Source: a virus. From it: a DNA stretch of 64,000 nucleotides. This document shows, in pieces, positions 23,827 through 31,622 of the stretch. The stretch spans positions 1-64,000 of the IMG/VR virus record IMGVR_UViG_3300037200_000120, one strand, 5' to 3'. The stretch's first letter is position 1, and each line of letters opens with the position of its first letter. The notes below the pieces were generated by a model that saw only the letters and a program-made list of their open reading frames with translations, made no database searches and was not told the origin of the DNA. A program made the translations under genes and the position numbers.

Positions 23827-24060
23827 ATGACCAAACCTCGCATGATCGGAAGCATCGGTTGCTACAGCGCATCGCCTGCCAGGCTCGGCCGCAAGGCCTT
23901 CGAATTCAACGGCACCACGCTTGACCTGGTTCGCTGCGCGGTGCGCCTCGGCGCCAAAGACGGCGACAAAGTTATGGCCAACTTCGGCGGCGGATTCCGC
24001 GCAATGACGATCAAGAGCGCGCCCCACGACAATCGCGCAAACGGCTTTTGGGCCGACTGA
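23827..24060 (+). CDS. Hypothetical protein (77 aa)
   Basis: Ribosome site AACGGAG. Small beta-rich protein (GTTLDLVRCAVRLGAKDGDK). First gene of a promoter-gene-gene-terminator cassette. Function unknown. Confidence 0.6.
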   Translation: MTKPRMIGSIGCYSASPARLGRKAFEFNGTTLDLVRCAVRLGAKDGDKVMANFGGGFRAMTIKSAPHDNRANGFWAD

Positions 24061-24107
24061 CCCGCACGGCAATCCCGCCAGCGCCTCAAGCTCGAAAGGA
24101 GCTTCCC

Positions 24108-24377
24108 ATGTCCTACCGCTTGCCCTCCGCCGACCATCCGGCCCGCGCCTATTTCGATATGCCTTCGCTTGTCGAGATTCTGGCGCCCGCCAATGCGGCG
24201 CGCCTGCCCTCGCTGTCTCGCGCCTTGTGCGAGGCCCGCAAGCAAGTAGGCCAAGGCGCGGTGCGCGGCCTCGCTTATGTCTGCCGACGCGACTCGACCG
24301 ATGATCGAGTCCTTATCCTGGTCGGCCCGCGCGGGGGCTGGAAACAGCTTTGGAACTTCGGCAACGGGCGCAACTAG
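24108..24377 (+). CDS. Hypothetical protein (89 aa)
   Basis: AAAGGAG precedes ATG 24108. Second gene of the cassette, ending just before the terminator at 24388. Helical centre (RLPSLSRALCEARKQVGQGA), beta-rich end. Unknown function. Confidence 0.6.
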   Translation: MSYRLPSADHPARAYFDMPSLVEILAPANAARLPSLSRALCEARKQVGQGAVRGLAYVCRRDSTDDRVLILVGPRGGWKQLWNFGNGRN

Positions 24378-24387
24378 CGCCGACCGA

Positions 24388-24416
24388 AAGAGGGGCTTCG
24401 GCCTCTCTTTTTTTTT
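24388..24416 (+). terminator. Rho-independent terminator
   Basis: AGAGGGGCTTCGGCCTCT stem-loop followed by nine or more T residues. Confidence 0.9.
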
Positions 24417-24437
24417 GGCCTAGGCTTCATTTTGTTG

Positions 24438-24465
24438 TTGACATAAGAGCGGAATATGGTAATTT
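24438..24465 (+). promoter_or_regulatory. sigma70-type promoter
   Basis: TTGACA, 16-bp spacer, TAATTT, 28 bp before the 24494 gene. Confidence 0.65.
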
Positions 24466-24493
24466 GTGACTTATTGAAACGGGAGATACGGAA

Positions 24494-24880
24494 ATGGCTA
24501 AGACTTTCGACTGCCCCAAATGCAACGGGATCGGACATATCCAAGGCTACGCTCATATCGCGGGCGGAGTTTGCTTCCAGTGCAAGGGCGAAGGCCGCTT
24601 GGCCTATCGGCCGACCGCGAAGTTTGTCGAGCCACATCCCGAACTCTTGGTTCCCGCCCACCTTCGCGCGACCATGGCGCAATGGAATGAACTCGAGGCG
24701 CTCTGCCATGGCCGATACGGAATCAGCGACGATGCTTTTTGCGCGCTGGTTGAAAAGCGGGCCGGCGGCCAAGCTTGCCTGAAATATTTGACCGCAGAAG
24801 CCGCTCACAAGGCGATCCAGATCGGCAACTCGGCGGAGTGGAAACGCTACATGAACAAGCGGGATGGAATCGCCGCATGA
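24494..24880 (+). CDS. DnaJ-type zinc-finger protein (128 aa)
   Basis: FDCPKCNGIGHIQGYAHIAG then CFQCKGEGRL: two CxxCxGxG motifs as in the DnaJ cysteine-rich domain, residues about 7-37. The rest is helical. Single gene between its own promoter and terminator. May be a chaperone-like adaptor; role unknown. Confidence 0.7.
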   Translation: MAKTFDCPKCNGIGHIQGYAHIAGGVCFQCKGEGRLAYRPTAKFVEPHPELLVPAHLRATMAQWNELEALCHGRYGISDDAFCALVEKRAGGQACLKYLTAEAAHKAIQIGNSAEWKRYMNKRDGIAA

Positions 24881-24890
24881 TACCAGAAAA

Positions 24891-24920
24891 CGAGAGGCTT
24901 CGGCCTCTCGAATTATTTTC
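24891..24920 (+). terminator. Rho-independent terminator
   Basis: CGAGAGGCTTCGGCCTCTCG, 7-bp stem with a stable CTTCGG loop, followed by AATTATTTTC. Confidence 0.8.
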
Positions 24921-24940
24921 TCGGAACCTCAAAATACTTG

Positions 24941-24968
24941 TTGACATAAACGCATAATATGCTATTGT
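24941..24968 (+). promoter_or_regulatory. sigma70-type promoter
   Basis: TTGACA, 16-bp spacer, TATTGT; transcription would begin about 12 nt before the long stem-loop leader. Confidence 0.7.
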
Positions 24969-24986
24969 CTAATCACTGAAGGGGAT

Positions 24987-25095
24987 GAAAGAGTTAGGCG
25001 AATCCAGCAAAAGACCCCGCTCACCGGACATTCTCAGCCGGGTAGAGGCCTCTGAAACCGAGGATTTGCTTAGTCTGGATTCACCTAACTCTTTC
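24987..25095 (+). ncRNA. Long stem-loop leader of the 25117 gene
   Basis: The 21-nt arm at 24987-25007 pairs with 25075-25095: 20 Watson-Crick pairs and one G-U. The 67-nt interior can form further helices (CCGG/CCGG; GAGGCCTC). It starts about 12 nt after the predicted transcript start and ends 22 nt before the ATG. It may be a processed small RNA or a 5'UTR control element. Confidence 0.6.
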
Positions 25096-25116
25096 AAACC
25101 AAACGGAGCAACTAAA

Positions 25117-25428
25117 ATGACCATTCCGATGTTGAGGGCTTTTTATGCCCGTAATACCGACTCCCACTATGTGGTTCCCGTCATCGCTGCGCCCACAGAA
25201 CACGGCTGGACGCAAGACGCACTCGCCGCTCATTCGGCGCAGCATCCGAATTGCCCGATTTGGGTTGATATCGAGATCGTAACAATCATGTCTGGCCCCA
25301 ACAAAGGCAAGCGGGCCATCATCAAATGGGGAGGCCAGCCGGAAACGCATACCGCGCTGACGGCGCTCTATGTGAGCGAACAGGGCGCGGAGACGCGGTG
25401 GAGCCGAGTGCTAGGCTTTGTTCCCTGA
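25117..25428 (+). CDS. Hypothetical protein (103 aa)
   Basis: ATG 25117 is preceded by AACGGAGCAACTAAA, the same site as in neighbouring genes. An in-frame ATG at 24985 exists but would translate the stem-loop, so I reject it. Contains GPNKGKRAIIKWGGQPETHT; unknown fold. Confidence 0.6.
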   Translation: MTIPMLRAFYARNTDSHYVVPVIAAPTEHGWTQDALAAHSAQHPNCPIWVDIEIVTIMSGPNKGKRAIIKWGGQPETHTALTALYVSEQGAETRWSRVLGFVP

Positions 25429-25498
25429 TCGCTTCCGCGGGCTTACCGGAGTAAGGACGATGAATCGAGAAATCTGGCAACCAAACGGAGAAACGGAA

Positions 25499-25714
25499 AT
25501 GGCTAAGAAATATGATGTTGTCTGGGATATTGAGGACCAGACCAAGATTAAAAGCTACGAGTCTCGGAATGAGGCTTACGATAAGTTCAAATCGCTTCGC
25601 GAAGCGCCGGGAGTTGTCGCTGTAACAATGCAAACCTTCGATGGTCGCAATCTGCACTGGTGGCAGATTGACGGACACGATAGCCGCGACGGCAAGCCAT
25701 TTAGAGCGGCCTGA
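25499..25714 (+). CDS. Hypothetical protein (71 aa)
   Basis: ATG 25499 follows AACGGAGAAACGGAA; ATG 25460 in frame is an alternative with its own site (AAGGA). KYDVVWDIEDQTKIKSYESR is followed by a conserved-looking NLHWWQIDGHDSR. Unknown function. Confidence 0.55.
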   Translation: MAKKYDVVWDIEDQTKIKSYESRNEAYDKFKSLREAPGVVAVTMQTFDGRNLHWWQIDGHDSRDGKPFRAA

Positions 25715-25764
25715 CGATCAACCCGGCGCCCCACGCGGGTGCCTCTCAAACAGGAGAAACGACG

Positions 25765-26034
25765 ATGGATGGTTCAACTTTCTTCGCGGACACCAAGCGC
25801 CTCGCTACGAAAGGCCATCGCACTTGGCTTATATTCCGCGATCGGAACGGCTGCTATCAGCGCGCGCTCTACGGTGCCGACGCGATCAAATCCGCCATGC
25901 TCGCAGTTGGGACTGCGGGGAGATTCTACTGGATCAGCCCAGACGGCAACTCGAATATCTGCCGCTCTTGGAACTACGCGCTGCACCTTCTCAAATGCGC
26001 GCGCAGCAATGCAAAATACGCCGCCTTTCAGTGA
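25765..26034 (+). CDS. Hypothetical protein (89 aa)
   Basis: Ribosome site GGAGAAACG. Beta-rich (HRTWLIFRDRNGCYQRALYG). Same expression signals as its upstream neighbours. Unknown function. Confidence 0.55.
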   Translation: MDGSTFFADTKRLATKGHRTWLIFRDRNGCYQRALYGADAIKSAMLAVGTAGRFYWISPDGNSNICRSWNYALHLLKCARSNAKYAAFQ

Positions 26035-26046
26035 GGTATCCCGCGC

Positions 26047-26295
26047 ATGGCTACCCAGACGCAGCTAGAAATTTCTATTGACTGGCTCTTGTGCAACGAA
26101 GGCGACGCGCGAGAATGCGGCGCATGCCGGGCTGGCGCGAAGTTCCTGCGCGCTCAACTTTTAGCTCTGAAAATGATTGAGGCTGAAAGAATCCTTGTCA
26201 GCGAGACAGGACACTGCCGGACCAAGATACGCCAGTTTCCCGCATATCGAAAGATGCGGAAAGCTTTGGCTGCACAAACCTACCCCGACATATGA
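26047..26295 (+). CDS. Hypothetical helical protein (82 aa)
   Basis: Cys-containing loop (LCNEGDARECGACRAG) followed by two helices. Starts 13 bp after the previous stop. Unknown function. Confidence 0.5.
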   Translation: MATQTQLEISIDWLLCNEGDARECGACRAGAKFLRAQLLALKMIEAERILVSETGHCRTKIRQFPAYRKMRKALAAQTYPDI

Positions 26296-26305
26296 GGATT
26301 TCACC

Positions 26306-26566
26306 TTGACCTTGAAGCCTTCCCCCGCCCCGCCACGCTCCCGAGGCCGCCCGCGCCTTGTCCTACCCGAGGCCGACCCGCCGATGGCCCCTGCATCCTT
26401 CACGGCCTGGCGCGAGCGCCTGCATTTCAGCAAGTCAGACGCCGCGCGCGCTCTCGGCGTTAGTCGGAACTGGATCATCAAGTTCGAGACTGGGGATTCG
26501 GTGATCCCGGATCACATCGCGCTCGCCACGGCGGCGATAGCCTACGGGCTACCGAGGCCCGAATGA
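26306..26566 (+). CDS. Xre-type helix-turn-helix regulator (86 aa, TTG start)
   Basis: FTAWRERLHFSKSDAARALG then VSRNWIIKFETGDSVIP is a Cro/CI-type HTH (about residues 36-75). TTG 26306 has GAGG 9 bp upstream. Could regulate early genes; the N-terminal 30 residues are Pro/Arg-rich and disordered. Confidence 0.7.
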   Translation: MTLKPSPAPPRSRGRPRLVLPEADPPMAPASFTAWRERLHFSKSDAARALGVSRNWIIKFETGDSVIPDHIALATAAIAYGLPRPE

Positions 26567-26567
26567 C

Positions 26568-27098
26568 CTACCTTACCTCCCGCCGCTCGACCGGATGCAC
26601 AATCACGCCGTCCCCGGCCATTCCCGACAGCATCAGCAAGAGATCGCGTGGCGAAACTCGATGGGCCGCCTCGGTGAGCGGCTTTTTGAAGAAACCTATA
26701 TCCCTGAGAACCAGTGTTTGCAGCGCCGAGCAAATGACGTGCCCCCGCATATGGAGATCGCGATGCGCGACAAAGCCCGCGATGGCGAGAAAATCATAGG
26801 GCTCGCCGCGATGGGATTTCAACGCGGCTTCCCACTTCTCGACGTCGACCAATGCGATATCGACGAAGGTCTGTGACGTTGATGTCGTGTCGTAATCGAT
26901 TGGACGCAATGCGACGCCGGTCTGCATATAAGCGCCGATTATACCTTCAGAAACCACGGCCTCGACATGCGAAGCTCTCTGACTGTCTGTCTCCCAAAGG
27001 GTTCCGAGACTGAGCGGATCTTCGGAATCGACGACGAACCTGAGACGGGCGAACCCGGGAGGCGCGCGCGTCACGACGAGGGGAGCGGAAGCGGTCAT
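26568..27098 (-). CDS. Papain-like (NlpC/P60-YiiX-type) phage hydrolase candidate (176 aa)
   Basis: GEPYDFLAIAGFVAHRDLHM ... HVICSALQTLVLRDIGFFKK has the Tyr-Asp, His and Cys-Ser arrangement of permuted papain-like enzymes found in phage lysates (substrate unknown). Start ATG 27098 has GAGGAATCA upstream. It is convergent with the 26306 gene and divergent from 27212. Confidence 0.6.
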   Translation of the reverse strand: MTASAPLVVTRAPPGFARLRFVVDSEDPLSLGTLWETDSQRASHVEAVVSEGIIGAYMQTGVALRPIDYDTTSTSQTFVDIALVDVEKWEAALKSHRGEPYDFLAIAGFVAHRDLHMRGHVICSALQTLVLRDIGFFKKPLTEAAHRVSPRDLLLMLSGMAGDGVIVHPVERREVR

Positions 27099-27211
27099 TT
27101 GGCTGATTCCTCGCCTGAGGATATTTCGCATGAAAATGCGGAAATGTCAATATTTAGCTTGCCGTGACTAGCCCATAGGGTTATACCAAATCATCGAAAC
27201 GGAGAAGCACG

Positions 27212-27529
27212 ATGAAACATACACCCGGCCCATGGACCATCATGGAGCATTCATGGAAAGACACCGGCATTTACGGCGCCGACAACTCGCATGTCGCGGC
27301 CCTTTCGCTCGGAGTTGAGGACGAGGAAGATGACGATGCGATCGAGGAGGAAGGCCAAATCGTCAACGCCAACGCGAGGCTGATCGCGGCGGCGCCGGAC
27401 CTTCTCGAGGCTCTCGCCGACGTTATCGAAATGGCCGAAGCCTGGGCCAGAGGGAAGCATCAAAGCCATCCCGACAACGAGCGTTGCGAGGCCGCTCGCG
27501 CCGCTATCGCAAAGGCGACCGCGCTATGA
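27212..27529 (+). CDS. Ead/Ea22-like phage protein (105 aa)
   Basis: Starts HTPGPW and has NANARLIAAAPDLLEALADV, the recurring pattern of small phage proteins of the Ea22 type. Ribosome site AACGGAGAAG. Function of the family is unknown. Confidence 0.75.
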   Translation: MKHTPGPWTIMEHSWKDTGIYGADNSHVAALSLGVEDEEDDDAIEEEGQIVNANARLIAAAPDLLEALADVIEMAEAWARGKHQSHPDNERCEAARAAIAKATAL

Positions 27530-27756
27530 GCGACGGACTTCACGGCCAAATGCGAGCTCTTGCCGACCGAGGCCATCCGCGGGCCATCGAACTGCGCGCC
27601 AAAGCCGACGAGTTCGAAGCGAAAGCAACAGCGTTGTACGGAAGCCCGAAAGAAAGCACGAAGGCCGAGCTGGACGCGCGCACCAAATCCATGATGGGCG
27701 CATGGGCGCGAGCGCGGCGACTTTGGTCGGAATGCACTGGGGAACCGATCCTGTGA
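27526..27756 (+). CDS. Hypothetical helical protein (76 aa)
   Basis: ATGA overlap with the Ea22-like gene and GTGA overlap with the Xre gene. Helical (AIELRAKADEFEAKATALYG). Unknown. Confidence 0.55.
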   Translation: MSDGLHGQMRALADRGHPRAIELRAKADEFEAKATALYGSPKESTKAELDARTKSMMGAWARARRLWSECTGEPIL

Positions 27757-27935
27757 CCGGCCCCGAACTCCGCGCGACCCGCAAGCGCTTGGGCCTCACT
27801 CAAGTCCAACTTGCCTCCCTTGTCGGCGTCCTTGGATCCATGACCGTCAGCAAGTGGGAACGCGGGGAGCGGAAGATTCCCCGCTCTGTCGAGATCATTT
27901 TGGCGGACGCAGCGAAGGCCAAGAGAGGCAAATGA
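27753..27935 (+). CDS. Xre-family HTH regulator (60 aa)
   Basis: GTG start coupled to the previous gene. GPELRATRKRLGLTQVQLAS then VSKWERGERKIP is a textbook Cro/CI helix-turn-helix (residues about 3-55); the protein is little more than the DNA-binding domain. Confidence 0.85.
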   Translation: MTGPELRATRKRLGLTQVQLASLVGVLGSMTVSKWERGERKIPRSVEIILADAAKAKRGK

Positions 27936-28156
27936 GCAAGTGGATCAATGATCGCTACCCAGAATTAGGTCCGAAGAAGCGCTATGAGGATCTACTGGAC
28001 GTGATCGTTGCCTTCCGCAGCACAAGGCACGATCCGATCGTTATGGAAGGCTCGACGGGGCCGGAACGAACCTTCTGGTCGAAAGGCGAGTTGGTTGGAC
28101 ACGCTTGGCCGACCGACATGGGATTGAAATCGTATTGGGCCAGAATCACCCCGTGA
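27932..28156 (+). CDS. Hypothetical protein (74 aa)
   Basis: ATG overlaps the Xre stop. Small soluble protein (KRYEDLLDVIVAFRSTRHDP). Last gene of the four-gene operon. Confidence 0.5.
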   Translation: MSKWINDRYPELGPKKRYEDLLDVIVAFRSTRHDPIVMEGSTGPERTFWSKGELVGHAWPTDMGLKSYWARITP

Positions 28157-28163
28157 CGCGCCC

Positions 28164-28769
28164 TCAGTTTGCCGTAGGCGCGGGCGATAGCGTTGGGGCC
28201 GGCGTTGCCGTGCTGGCACGAACCGCTGTAAGCGCAATCGGCGTGATCTTCGAGCATGCCGCCGAAAGCGACGGAAGAGGCATCCCGATTCCGAAAGCCG
28301 AAATCTGGTTCGTTTCTTCGTTGAAGACCTGCGTACAAGCCGAGTTCTCGCAAAGCTGCTTGAGCGCTATTTGAAGCGAGCGGAGCGCCTGGAAATCCGT
28401 TGCCAGGTGCAGGGTGACGGGCAGCGGATGCGCCTTGATCAAGGTCGCGATCGGCGTCATAGCCTGCCAGCAGGCCGCGCCGTTGCCGTCGCCAGCGGAA
28501 ACCGCGAGCGCTTGAGCTGACGCGAAATCGCTCGTCACGAAATCGATCAGCGGTTGCAGCGCGCTCGTCAGGCTGGCCTCGCCGTTGGTGATTGCGGTTG
28601 TGACGTCGGCCACCGGATTTCCGGTGACGAGGACCGGCAATGACGGCAGAGTGACCAACGGGTGCTTTTTGAGCCCATTGATCGCGTCGATGCTGTCGGC
28701 GTGGGCGAAGGTCGCGGCAAAGCATAGCGCGGCGAACGCGCCACAAAAGACGTATTTTCTCATGGTCAT
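28164..28769 (-). CDS. Secreted protein with signal peptide (201 aa)
   Basis: MTMRKYVFCGAFAALCFAA then FAHA cleavage-type site. The mature part is helical with several cysteines. ATG 28769 chosen because AGGA lies 10 bp upstream; a TTGACA (about 28790-28795) and TAACAA could be its promoter. Convergent with the 27932 gene. Function unknown. Confidence 0.6.
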   Translation of the reverse strand: MTMRKYVFCGAFAALCFAATFAHADSIDAINGLKKHPLVTLPSLPVLVTGNPVADVTTAITNGEASLTSALQPLIDFVTSDFASAQALAVSAGDGNGAACWQAMTPIATLIKAHPLPVTLHLATDFQALRSLQIALKQLCENSACTQVFNEETNQISAFGIGMPLPSLSAACSKITPIALTAVRASTATPAPTLSPAPTAN

Positions 28770-28825
28770 TGTTAGCATATCCTATTGACTTGTCAAGAGT
28801 TTTCAGGCTACTGTGCGGGTGGCGT

Positions 28826-29023
28826 TCAATTCCTTTGGAAGCGCGCGCGAAGCCAATCCATGTCCCAGACCGGCGAGATTGTCTGACGCCGGCCGTATCT
28901 ATCGTCGACAAGCATGCACGGCCCTTCGAGCCCGTAAGGGCCGAAGCAAAACGACCATGCCTTGACCTTGACCAACCGGCAATCGTCGCCGGCTAGCCAG
29001 AGAAAGAATCGGCCTAGGATCAT
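28826..29023 (-). CDS. Hypothetical protein in the lysis group (65 aa)
   Basis: ATGA overlap with the holin-like gene upstream. Short, with several tryptophans (RFFLWLAGDDCRLVKVKAWS). Unknown. Confidence 0.55.
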   Translation of the reverse strand: MILGRFFLWLAGDDCRLVKVKAWSFCFGPYGLEGPCMLVDDRYGRRQTISPVWDMDWLRARFQRN

Positions 29024-29235
29024 GACAGCGTCTTGATTTCCGTCGTCGCGAATTCGTTCACGAGCGCCAGAATGCCGGGAACGGAACTCGCCCACATCGG
29101 GCCGAGCGCCGACCAATCGACGCCAGACAGGTATTTGAAGAAGACGGGGATGAGCGCGCCGGCCATGCCGATCAAGATATGCCGCCAGTCGAGTGCGGGC
29201 TTGGCGGGAGGCGTGGGAGTTGATGCGTTGGACAT
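29020..29235 (-). CDS. Holin candidate (71 aa)
   Basis: A hydrophobic helix (ILIGMAGALIPVFFKYLSGV) and a second weakly hydrophobic segment (SVPGILALVNEF) in a small protein, near a wHTH gene and a second small membrane gene. Typical size and place for a holin, but no signature is decisive. Confidence 0.55.
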   Translation of the reverse strand: MSNASTPTPPAKPALDWRHILIGMAGALIPVFFKYLSGVDWSALGPMWASSVPGILALVNEFATTEIKTLS

Positions 29236-29254
29236 TTGGTCTTTTCCTCTTGGT

Positions 29255-29611
29255 TTATGATTGTTTGGTCAGTTCGTACCCCCAACCCCACCTTGTTCTG
29301 ATGACGATTCCGTGCGGGGCCAGTTTCGGCCGCATGCGCGTTATCAGCACGTTCAAGTGGTTCGGGGAGGCGGAATCGTCGGTCCGCGATGTCGGGACAT
29401 TCTTGATCGCGCCCTCTAGTACTTCTCTTGAAGCCGATCCGCTGCGCTGCAGCGTTCTGAGAACGGCGAGTTGCTGCGGAGACAGCCTGTGTGGATTGTC
29501 GGCCGGCTCAGGCGCGAGTTGCGCTTTCAGGGATTTGACCTGGTCGCGAAGGCCCTCGTTTTCGTCCTCCAAATCCGATATTCGGCGCGCGAGAAAATCG
29601 GAAAGCGCCAC
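29255..29611 (-). CDS. Winged-helix (OmpR/PhoB-type) DNA-binding protein (118 aa)
   Basis: Coiled-coil start (ISDLEDENEGLRDQVKSLKA), then RLSPQQLAVLRTLQRSGSAS ... HLNVLITRMRPKL and IRTRWGWGYEL, the full winged helix of response-regulator effector domains without a receiver domain. Probably a phage regulator. Confidence 0.75.
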   Translation of the reverse strand: MALSDFLARRISDLEDENEGLRDQVKSLKAQLAPEPADNPHRLSPQQLAVLRTLQRSGSASREVLEGAIKNVPTSRTDDSASPNHLNVLITRMRPKLAPHGIVIRTRWGWGYELTKQS

Positions 29612-29617
29612 GAGGCC

Positions 29618-29776
29618 TTACGCCGCGTTCTGCGGTTTCATTTCCGCGAGCACGATGTATCCGAATCTTTCGAATTCCGCTCGCGTCTTTTCATCGCGGC
29701 GTCGACCGATCGCACGGCCAATCAAGAGGAAGACGACCGCCGTGACGAGGTTAGATCCGACGAAAGCGAGGATCAA
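29618..29776 (-). CDS. Small membrane protein (52 aa, TTG start)
   Basis: ILAFVGSNLVTAVVFLLIGR is a single membrane helix, followed by a basic charged tail. TTG 29776 has GAAAGGG 8 bp upstream; no ATG in that frame before 29869. Possibly part of the lysis group. Confidence 0.5.
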   Translation of the reverse strand: MILAFVGSNLVTAVVFLLIGRAIGRRRDEKTRAEFERFGYIVLAEMKPQNAA

Positions 29777-29790
29777 GCGGACGCCCTTTC

Positions 29791-29812
29791 GGGTAGTGGT
29801 ACAGTTTGAATT
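29791..29812 (+). repeat. 22-bp inverted repeat, left arm
   Basis: GGGTAGTGGTACAGTTTGAA plus TT is the exact reverse complement of 31623-31644, near the amidase gene end. The two arms enclose 1.8 kb of rightward genes. Confidence 0.7.
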
Positions 29813-29867
29813 CTCCGCCGCTTGACAGCCCTTTGAGGCGACCCGCCATCCGTGCCATAATTCCGGC

Positions 29868-30158
29868 ATGACAGAAAAACGCCTCCCCCGTCCACGCGAC
29901 CCCATACAGCTCGGCAAATTGCTCGGCGATATCCTCACCGGAAAATCGCGCAAGACGCGGCAAAAAAGCGTTGGGGAAAATAAGGCGAAATCTTCGCTTT
30001 CATCCCCTACCTATCGACTCCCTATTTTTTCCCTTGCGCCCATCGCTAATTCGTCTATATGGCGAAATTGGACGCGAGGCTTGGCTATGAACATGGATGA
30101 GCAAGAGCGAGGTTCTTCTGACCGCCAGCGACCTTCTAAAGTGGCGCGAGGAAGATAA
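29868..30158 (+). pseudogene. Truncated small phage protein ('RPRDPIQLGKLLGDI' type)
   Basis: The N-terminus (RLPRPRDPIQLGKLLGDILT) matches a common family of small phage/plasmid proteins, but after about 30 residues the frame becomes unlike it and overlaps the next gene. A promoter TTGAGG-N17-CATAAT lies directly before the ATG. Probably a broken gene. Confidence 0.45.
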
Positions 30159-30571
30159 GCGATTAGACGAGCAAATTCGCGAGCTGCAACAGAGGCGTAG
30201 CGAGAACAAGCGCAGGCTGGATGCGGCGGAAGTTTTCGCCGATGTCTTGGCAATCGCGCCAGCGCCGGCTCCCGCCCCCACGGAGGAAAACGAGCGCGAG
30301 TCGGACGAGCCCTCCGATTCGCTACCGGTTCTCTTAGTCGCTAATCTCCTTGAGACGGGCGATTCTCTCCAACATCAAGCAAATTAAACAGCGCCTGATC
30401 GACATGGGGCACGGAGATAGGGTCAAGGCGCAGCCGAATTATCACTATGCCACCACGTATCGTCTGACGAGGAGTGGCAAACTAATAAAGCGCGGCTCAA
30501 AATATCGGGCAGCGCCGATCAGTTCCTCGGAAGAGGAAACGGAGGCCGTGGGGGCCTCCGTCCGTCCGTAA
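30097..30571 (+). pseudogene. Coiled-coil plus winged-helix gene split by a frameshift
   Basis: The first frame (30097-30387) encodes a coiled coil (REEDKRLDEQIRELQQRRSE) and an acidic linker. The second frame (about 30345-30571) encodes QIKQRLIDMGHGDRVKAQPN ... TYRLTRSGKLIKRGSKYRA, a typical end of this protein type. A one-base insertion in the TCTCTCC run near 30361-30367 would explain the break. Either a true pseudogene or a sequencing slip. Confidence 0.6.
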
Positions 30572-30669
30572 AGTCACCCGCTAGAGGAAGTGTAGTAGGC
30601 CCCCTGGCCGGGGCCTCGAAAGGGGTATGGGGTACATGACATAGACCTAGGCCATATAGGCTCCCACAG

Positions 30670-30711
30670 CCCGCGCGCGATCCGAAAGGCTAGCGCGCGG
30701 GTGCCTTTTTA
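30670..30711 (+). terminator. Strong terminator
   Basis: CCCGCGCGC and GCGCGCGGG pair around a 14-nt loop, then TGCCTTTTT. Between 30572 and 30669 there is no gene, but smaller GC-rich hairpins (GGCCCC/GGGGCC). Confidence 0.85.
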
Positions 30712-30733
30712 TCACAATCGAATCTTTTTGGCA

Positions 30734-31027
30734 ATGGCTAGTTCAAAGAACTTTGAGGAACAAAGAGCCGAGCGGTTGCGGCAGTTGGATCAAGAAGCGC
30801 GCGAGCTTAACATAAAGCTGGCGCGCGCGAATGCTGACAAGGCGCGCATCGATAGCGAGACGGCGCGCATAAAGGATGGCAAGCCGCCAGGCTACTTTTG
30901 TCCTGACTGCTGGTTGCATGATGGCGTAGTTCATCCGCTTGTCTCCGTGTCTGTGGATAACCCGATTCCGCGAACCGACACCTTTCGCTGCAATGGGTGC
31001 CGCTATGAGGAAGTTAGGAATGTTTGA
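30734..31027 (+). CDS. Coiled-coil zinc-ribbon protein (97 aa)
   Basis: Coiled coil (RAERLRQLDQEARELNIKLA) then two Cys pairs (FCPDC and RCNGC) forming a probable zinc ribbon. ATG 30734 follows the terminator; no clear ribosome site. Function unknown. Confidence 0.6.
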   Translation: MASSKNFEEQRAERLRQLDQEARELNIKLARANADKARIDSETARIKDGKPPGYFCPDCWLHDGVVHPLVSVSVDNPIPRTDTFRCNGCRYEEVRNV

Positions 31028-31148
31028 AAAATCGATGCGCACTCGGGAGGCTGAAAAAGAGCGAAATAAATAGACCCCTCGACTCGACTCGGCACCGTTC
31101 CCGTGCTTCAATATCCATTAAAAATTAGGATACGCGAATGGACGGAAC

Positions 31149-31400
31149 ATGGGGAAAATCTCAATAGCGCTGATATCCGCAGCCCTTCTTTCCGGATGCG
31201 TTACGGCTCAGGATATCGCAGCGAATGACGATGATGCGTGCCAGTCCTACGGCGCCCAACCTGGTAGCCAAGCCTACTTCCAATGTCGGATGGCTAAGGA
31301 CCAGCAGCGGCAGGCGAACAATGCGGCGCTTGTCGGCGCCTACCTAAGCCGGCCACAGCCGCAGCCATATGTGCTCCAAATACCGCAACAACATTATTGA
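31149..31400 (+). CDS. Small lipoprotein (83 aa)
   Basis: Signal MGKISIALISAALLSGC with lipobox LLSGC, then a mature domain DACQSYGAQPGSQAYFQCRM with a likely disulfide. Exported lipoprotein; similar small proteins occur in phage lysis and exclusion regions. Role unknown. Confidence 0.7.
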   Translation: MGKISIALISAALLSGCVTAQDIAANDDDACQSYGAQPGSQAYFQCRMAKDQQRQANNAALVGAYLSRPQPQPYVLQIPQQHY

Positions 31401-31408
31401 GGGGTATC

Positions 31409-31594
31409 ATGTCGGATCGATACACGAAGACCGTTCTCACTGTAATCGCCATTTGTCTAGTGGTAATAGCCTTCCAAGGCCGCGCCACTGACCATGCTTA
31501 CGCCCAAACCGGTCCTGTCCACGTTATCGTGGACAGCGTCGCTTCGTTCGCGCTTCAGTTTGCGGGACCGCTCGCGGTAAAAGTCCAACCCTAA
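31409..31594 (+). CDS. Small exported or membrane protein (61 aa)
   Basis: TVLTVIAICLVVIAF is an N-terminal hydrophobic helix followed by a site (HAYAQ) that could be cleaved. Begins 8 bp after the lipoprotein stop. Confidence 0.5.
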   Translation: MSDRYTKTVLTVIAICLVVIAFQGRATDHAYAQTGPVHVIVDSVASFALQFAGPLAVKVQP

Positions 31595-31620
31595 AGGCGC
31601 GAGGGAAAAATCCCGCGCCT
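31595..31620. terminator. Bidirectional terminator
   Basis: AGGCGCGaGGG and CCCGCGCCT pair around AAAAAT between convergent genes (31594 and 31639). An A-run rather than T-run follows. Confidence 0.6.
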
Positions 31621-31622
31621 CA

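Noticed and set aside
24985-25116. N-terminal extension of the 25117 protein
   Set aside because: It would translate the 21-bp stem-loop, and the downstream ATG has the ribosome site shared with neighbouring genes.
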